Shown here: positions 63,402 through 64,000 of the stretch, piece by piece | Layout of the letters: each line of letters starts with the position of its first letter | Position numbering within the stretch: position 1 is the stretch's first letter | NCBI RefSeq assembly: GCF_002245895.1 | Contig: NZ_NPJZ01000001.1 | Span: 5,864,501-5,928,500 of the forward strand | DNA: 64,000 bases | From: Rhodococcus sp. OK302 | Lineage (GTDB): Bacteria > Actinomycetota > Actinomycetes > Mycobacteriales > Mycobacteriaceae | Direction: 5' to 3' | Program-made: the position numbers and the translations under genes | Notes under the pieces: generated by a model | Seen by the model: the letters and a program-made list of their open reading frames with translations, nothing else | Database searches by the model: none | Told to the model about the DNA's origin: nothing

Positions 63402-64000
63402 TCATCGACCTAGTCCGCGATAGATCCATCCCGCCGACCGCCAGACCGAGGGATCGAGACAATTTCGCCCGTCGACGATCACCCGAGTCCGAACTGCCGA
63501 ATCGAGTTCACCGGGATCCAGAGCGACAAACTCGGCCCATTCTGTTGCAACAAGCACGACATCAGCGTTATTACAGGCTCCCGACGTCGAAGTTGCGTAA
63601 TCGAGGGTAGGAAAGAGATTGCGCGAATTCGCCATCGCCTTCGGGTCGTAGACCGACACTGCAGCACCATGAAGTTGCATCATGCCCGCGACATTCAGCG
63701 CGGGCGAATCACGAACATCGTCCGATTCCGGCTTGAATGCGGCCCCCAGTACGGCCACGTTCATTCCCAGCAAACTTCCACCACAAGCCTCGGCAACAAG
63801 TTCAACGACTTTTGTGCGCCTTCGCATATTGATGCTGTCGACCTCCCGGAGAAATGACAGCGCCTGATCCACACCCAACTCCCCGGCCCGGGCCGCGAAC
63901 GCACGGATGTCCTTCGGCAGGCAACCTCCCCCGAACCCCAACCCTGCATTGAGGAAGCTGCGACCGATACGCGCGTCGTAGCCGAGCGCGTCGGCAAGCA
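63402..64000 (-). CDS. udg: UDP-glucose 6-dehydrogenase, C-terminal part (cut by window edge)
   Basis: About 199 codons are visible and the frame continues past base 64000. The catalytic Cys lies in GFGGGCLPKD, preceded by LADALGYDARIGRSFLNAG in the part beyond the annotated internal TTG. AVLGAAFKPESDDVRDSPALNV is the C-terminal Rossmann motif of UDP-glucose/GDP-mannose dehydrogenases. It oxidises UDP-glucose to UDP-glucuronate for surface polysaccharides. M. tuberculosis has udgA (Rv0322) in the same general neighbourhood. Confidence 0.93.
   Translation of the reverse strand, partial: LADALGYDARIGRSFLNAGLGFGGGCLPKDIRAFAARAGELGVDQALSFLREVDSINMRRRTKVVELVAEACGGSLLGMNVAVLGAAFKPESDDVRDSPALNVAGMMQLHGAAVSVYDPKAMANSRNLFPTLDYATSTSGACNNADVVLVATEWAEFVALDPGELDSAVRTRVIVDGRNCLDPSVWRSAGWIYRGLGR

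Overview
The window is high-GC actinobacterial chromosome, most likely Rhodococcus of the erythropolis type. The evidence is GTG starts and ATGA/TGATG stop-start overlaps, a dnaK-grpE-dnaJ-hspR operon with HAIR-like sites, an iniBAC dynamin operon, an EtfD-type fatty-acid electron-transfer protein, mycofactocin-type SDRs and an F420-type oxidoreductase. Gene content follows Mycobacterium tuberculosis in blocks: chorismate mutase-pgi-SDR resembles Rv0948c-Rv0945, and dnaK through udg resembles roughly Rv0322-Rv0353. Lineage-specific catabolic and accessory genes lie between these blocks. I saw no rRNA, tRNA, CRISPR, transposase or prophage cluster.

Layout. 1-9.8 kb: end of chorismate mutase, pgi, ApbE, a WS/DGAT-like acyltransferase, an EspR-like regulator, a MarR-ABC exporter operon, a secreted-repeat lipoprotein, and an ndh-SDR pair. 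9.9-18.9 kb: a MerA/Lpd-like flavoprotein, two tandem type B carboxylesterases, an orphan MacB/LolD-type ATPase, an NmrA-like SDR that appears to start at CTG, a SNF2-type helicase, and a deazaflavin-dependent nitroreductase-like protein. 19-25.6 kb: a DUF222-HNH (13E12) protein under an SOS-box promoter, a BVMO operon with two mycofactocin-type SDRs, and two paralogous small proteins flanking an orphan NarL-type response regulator. 25.6-30.3 kb: a branched-chain amino-acid-type ABC operon with a LivM-LivG fusion and a frameshifted binding protein. 30.7-35 kb: a small hydrophobic protein and the Hsp70 operon under HspR.

35.3-53.3 kb: a membrane protein with an LLM oxidoreductase, an MFS exporter, then an envelope-stress island. 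iniB-iniA-iniC (minus strand) diverge from a membrane-anchored Hsp70-like ATPase and an IniR-like LuxR regulator (plus strand). A degenerate second Hsp70-like protein and two secreted S1 proteases follow. 53.3-64 kb: etfD with an unusually long repetitive Ala/Pro/Lys tail, an S9 peptidase, an AlaA-type aminotransferase, a YibE/F membrane protein, a third membrane-anchored Hsp70-like ATPase, and the 3' part of a UDP-glucose 6-dehydrogenase.

The most notable items are: (1) the iniBAC/IniR island linked to Hsp70-like ATPases with one membrane segment and Pro-rich outer tails; (2) a palindromic repeat family with an identical 15-nt loop at two distant loci; (3) a four-box, about 80-bp symmetric palindrome downstream of etfD; (4) a pair of aegerolysin-like small proteins around a response regulator; (5) a likely CTG start; (6) a one-base frameshift in the Liv binding protein.
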